Both the position numbers and the translations under genes were made by a program. Positions 5,263-5,795 of a DNA stretch of 5,795 nucleotides are shown piece after piece (within the stretch, counting starts at the first letter, position 1; every line of letters begins with the position of its first letter). The notes under the pieces are model-generated. The model had not been told where the DNA came from and made no database searches. It saw only the letters and a program-made list of their open reading frames with translations. The stretch spans positions 1 to 5,795 of the forward strand of contig JAXDLK010000123.1 in the NCBI GenBank assembly GCA_034666665.1, read 5' to 3'. This stretch comes from JAXDLK01 sp034666665. GTDB taxonomy: Bacteria > Desulfobacterota > Binatia > JACPRU01.

Positions 5263-5601
5263 TCAGATGGCCTCGCTGCCGGACTCGCCCGTGCGGATGC
5301 GAACGACTTCCTCCACGGGAGAGACGAAGATCTTGCCGTCTCCGATGCGCCCGGTTCGTGCGGCGTTGGTGATGACCTCGACGGCGCGCGCCGCTCGCGA
5401 CTCGTCGATCAGGATCTCGATCTTGATCTTGGGGAGGAAGTCCACCACGTACTCCGCCCCTCGATATAGCTCCGTGTGGCCCTTCTGGCGGCCGAAGCCC
5501 TTCACCTCCGTCACGGTCATTCCCTGGATGCCCTCCTTCGAGAGGGCATCCTTCACGTCGTCGAGCTTGAACGGCTTGATGATCGCTTCGATCTTCTTCA
5601 T
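5263..5601 (-). CDS. glnK: PII nitrogen regulatory protein (GlnK/GlnB)
   Basis: PII proteins are cytoplasmic trimers that bind ATP/ADP and 2-oxoglutarate to report energy and nitrogen status. GlnK-type members plug the ammonium transporter AmtB when nitrogen is plentiful. The 112-residue length is standard. The sequence begins MKKIEAIIKPFKLDDVKDAL. The T-loop carries Y46 and Y51 in ELYRGAEY, the PII signature, with Y51 the residue uridylylated in proteobacteria. Q39 and K58 are at the positions used for 2-oxoglutarate and nucleotide binding in the family. The C-terminal signature TGRIGDGKIFV (83-93) is intact. The ATG at 5601 has AGGA at 5612-5609 seven bases upstream. It lies 38 bases after one amt and upstream of another, the usual glnK-amt linkage, so I prefer glnK to glnB. 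Whether a GlnD modifies it cannot be seen here. Confidence 0.95.
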   Translation of the reverse strand: MKKIEAIIKPFKLDDVKDALSKEGIQGMTVTEVKGFGRQKGHTELYRGAEYVVDFLPKIKIEILIDESRAARAVEVITNAARTGRIGDGKIFVSPVEEVVRIRTGESGSEAI

Positions 5602-5639
5602 CGGTTGTTCCTTTCGCGTTGCGCTCGTTCAGGAAACGT

Positions 5640-5795
5640 TCAGGCGGCGCGCCGCGGAGCGAAGTCCGGATAGGCAGGCGCTCCCATCTCGTTGGCGTCG
5701 AGGCCTTCGATCTCGACGTCCGGAGCGACGCGAAGCGGAGTGATCTTGTCGCTCAGCTTGAACCACACGTACGCCATCGCGAAGCCGAACACGGC
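5640..5795 (-). CDS. amt: Ammonium transporter, C-terminal part (cut by window edge)
   Basis: The minus strand is open from the window edge to TGA at 5642-5640, giving the last 51 residues of a protein. They start with the end of a transmembrane helix (AVFGFAMAYVWFKLSD), then KITPLRVAPDVEIEGLDANEMGAPAYPDF and a basic APRRAA end. The TPLR...E..GLD..E....AY pattern is the cytoplasmic tail of Amt proteins. It aligns with residues 422-445 of the complete amtB in this window, but the tail reads NEMGAPAYPDF instead of SQHSENAY. The gene is therefore a paralog of a different tail subtype, not a duplicate copy. It lies 38 bases upstream of glnK on the same strand, so the pair is probably co-transcribed. 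The pore residues lie outside the window. Confidence 0.88.
   Translation of the reverse strand, partial: AVFGFAMAYVWFKLSDKITPLRVAPDVEIEGLDANEMGAPAYPDFAPRRAA
5731..5745 (-). repeat. 15-base repeat shared by the two amt tails, copy 2
   Basis: This is the second copy of the sequence at 3395-3409, in the tail of the window-edge amt. Direct repeats 2.3 kb apart flank the glnK, receiver and amtB segment. Confidence 0.5.

Overview
This is high-GC bacterial DNA with tightly packed genes and strong G/C preference at third codon positions. It encodes secreted and inner-membrane proteins and a PII/Amt nitrogen module of Gram-negative type. An uncultured deltaproteobacterium-like, Myxococcota-like or Binatota-like lineage would fit, but no marker gene here settles the taxonomy. 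I see no tRNA, rRNA, CRISPR array, insertion sequence or phage gene.

Left part (1-1622). A small cysteine-rich protein with a signal peptide (+, 11-337) converges on a minus-strand pair. That pair is a 115-residue two-helix membrane protein (1275-1622) followed 10 bases later by a ketopantoate reductase family enzyme (panE, 356-1264).

Middle part (1623-3310). A 98-base divergent control region separates the minus-strand pair from a plus-strand pair. Both flanking start codons lack a Shine-Dalgarno sequence and sit exactly where transcription from a -10-like box would begin, so leaderless mRNAs are possible. The plus-strand pair is a DUF2064/TIGR04282 GT-A-fold transferase (1721-2386) and a CobS-like polytopic membrane transferase (2448-3263). 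The CobS-like protein keeps the family framework but has changed several normally conserved acidic residues. A strong hairpin (3270-3310) closes this unit and also faces the end of the next one.

Right part (3311-5795). All genes are on the minus strand. In order of transcription they are: the C-terminus of one ammonium transporter (cut by the window edge), a PII protein (glnK type), a possible 18-codon ORF, a stand-alone response-regulator receiver domain, and a second complete ammonium transporter with a signal peptide. The known logic of Amt/PII systems is that PII docks on the transporter's cytoplasmic face when nitrogen is sufficient and blocks uptake. The receiver domain between PII and the second Amt is the unusual element and suggests a phosphorelay link to nitrogen sensing.

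The two observations most worth following are the DUF2064 plus divergent CobS-like pair, and the amt-glnK-receiver-amt cluster with its stop/Shine-Dalgarno-overlapped small ORF.
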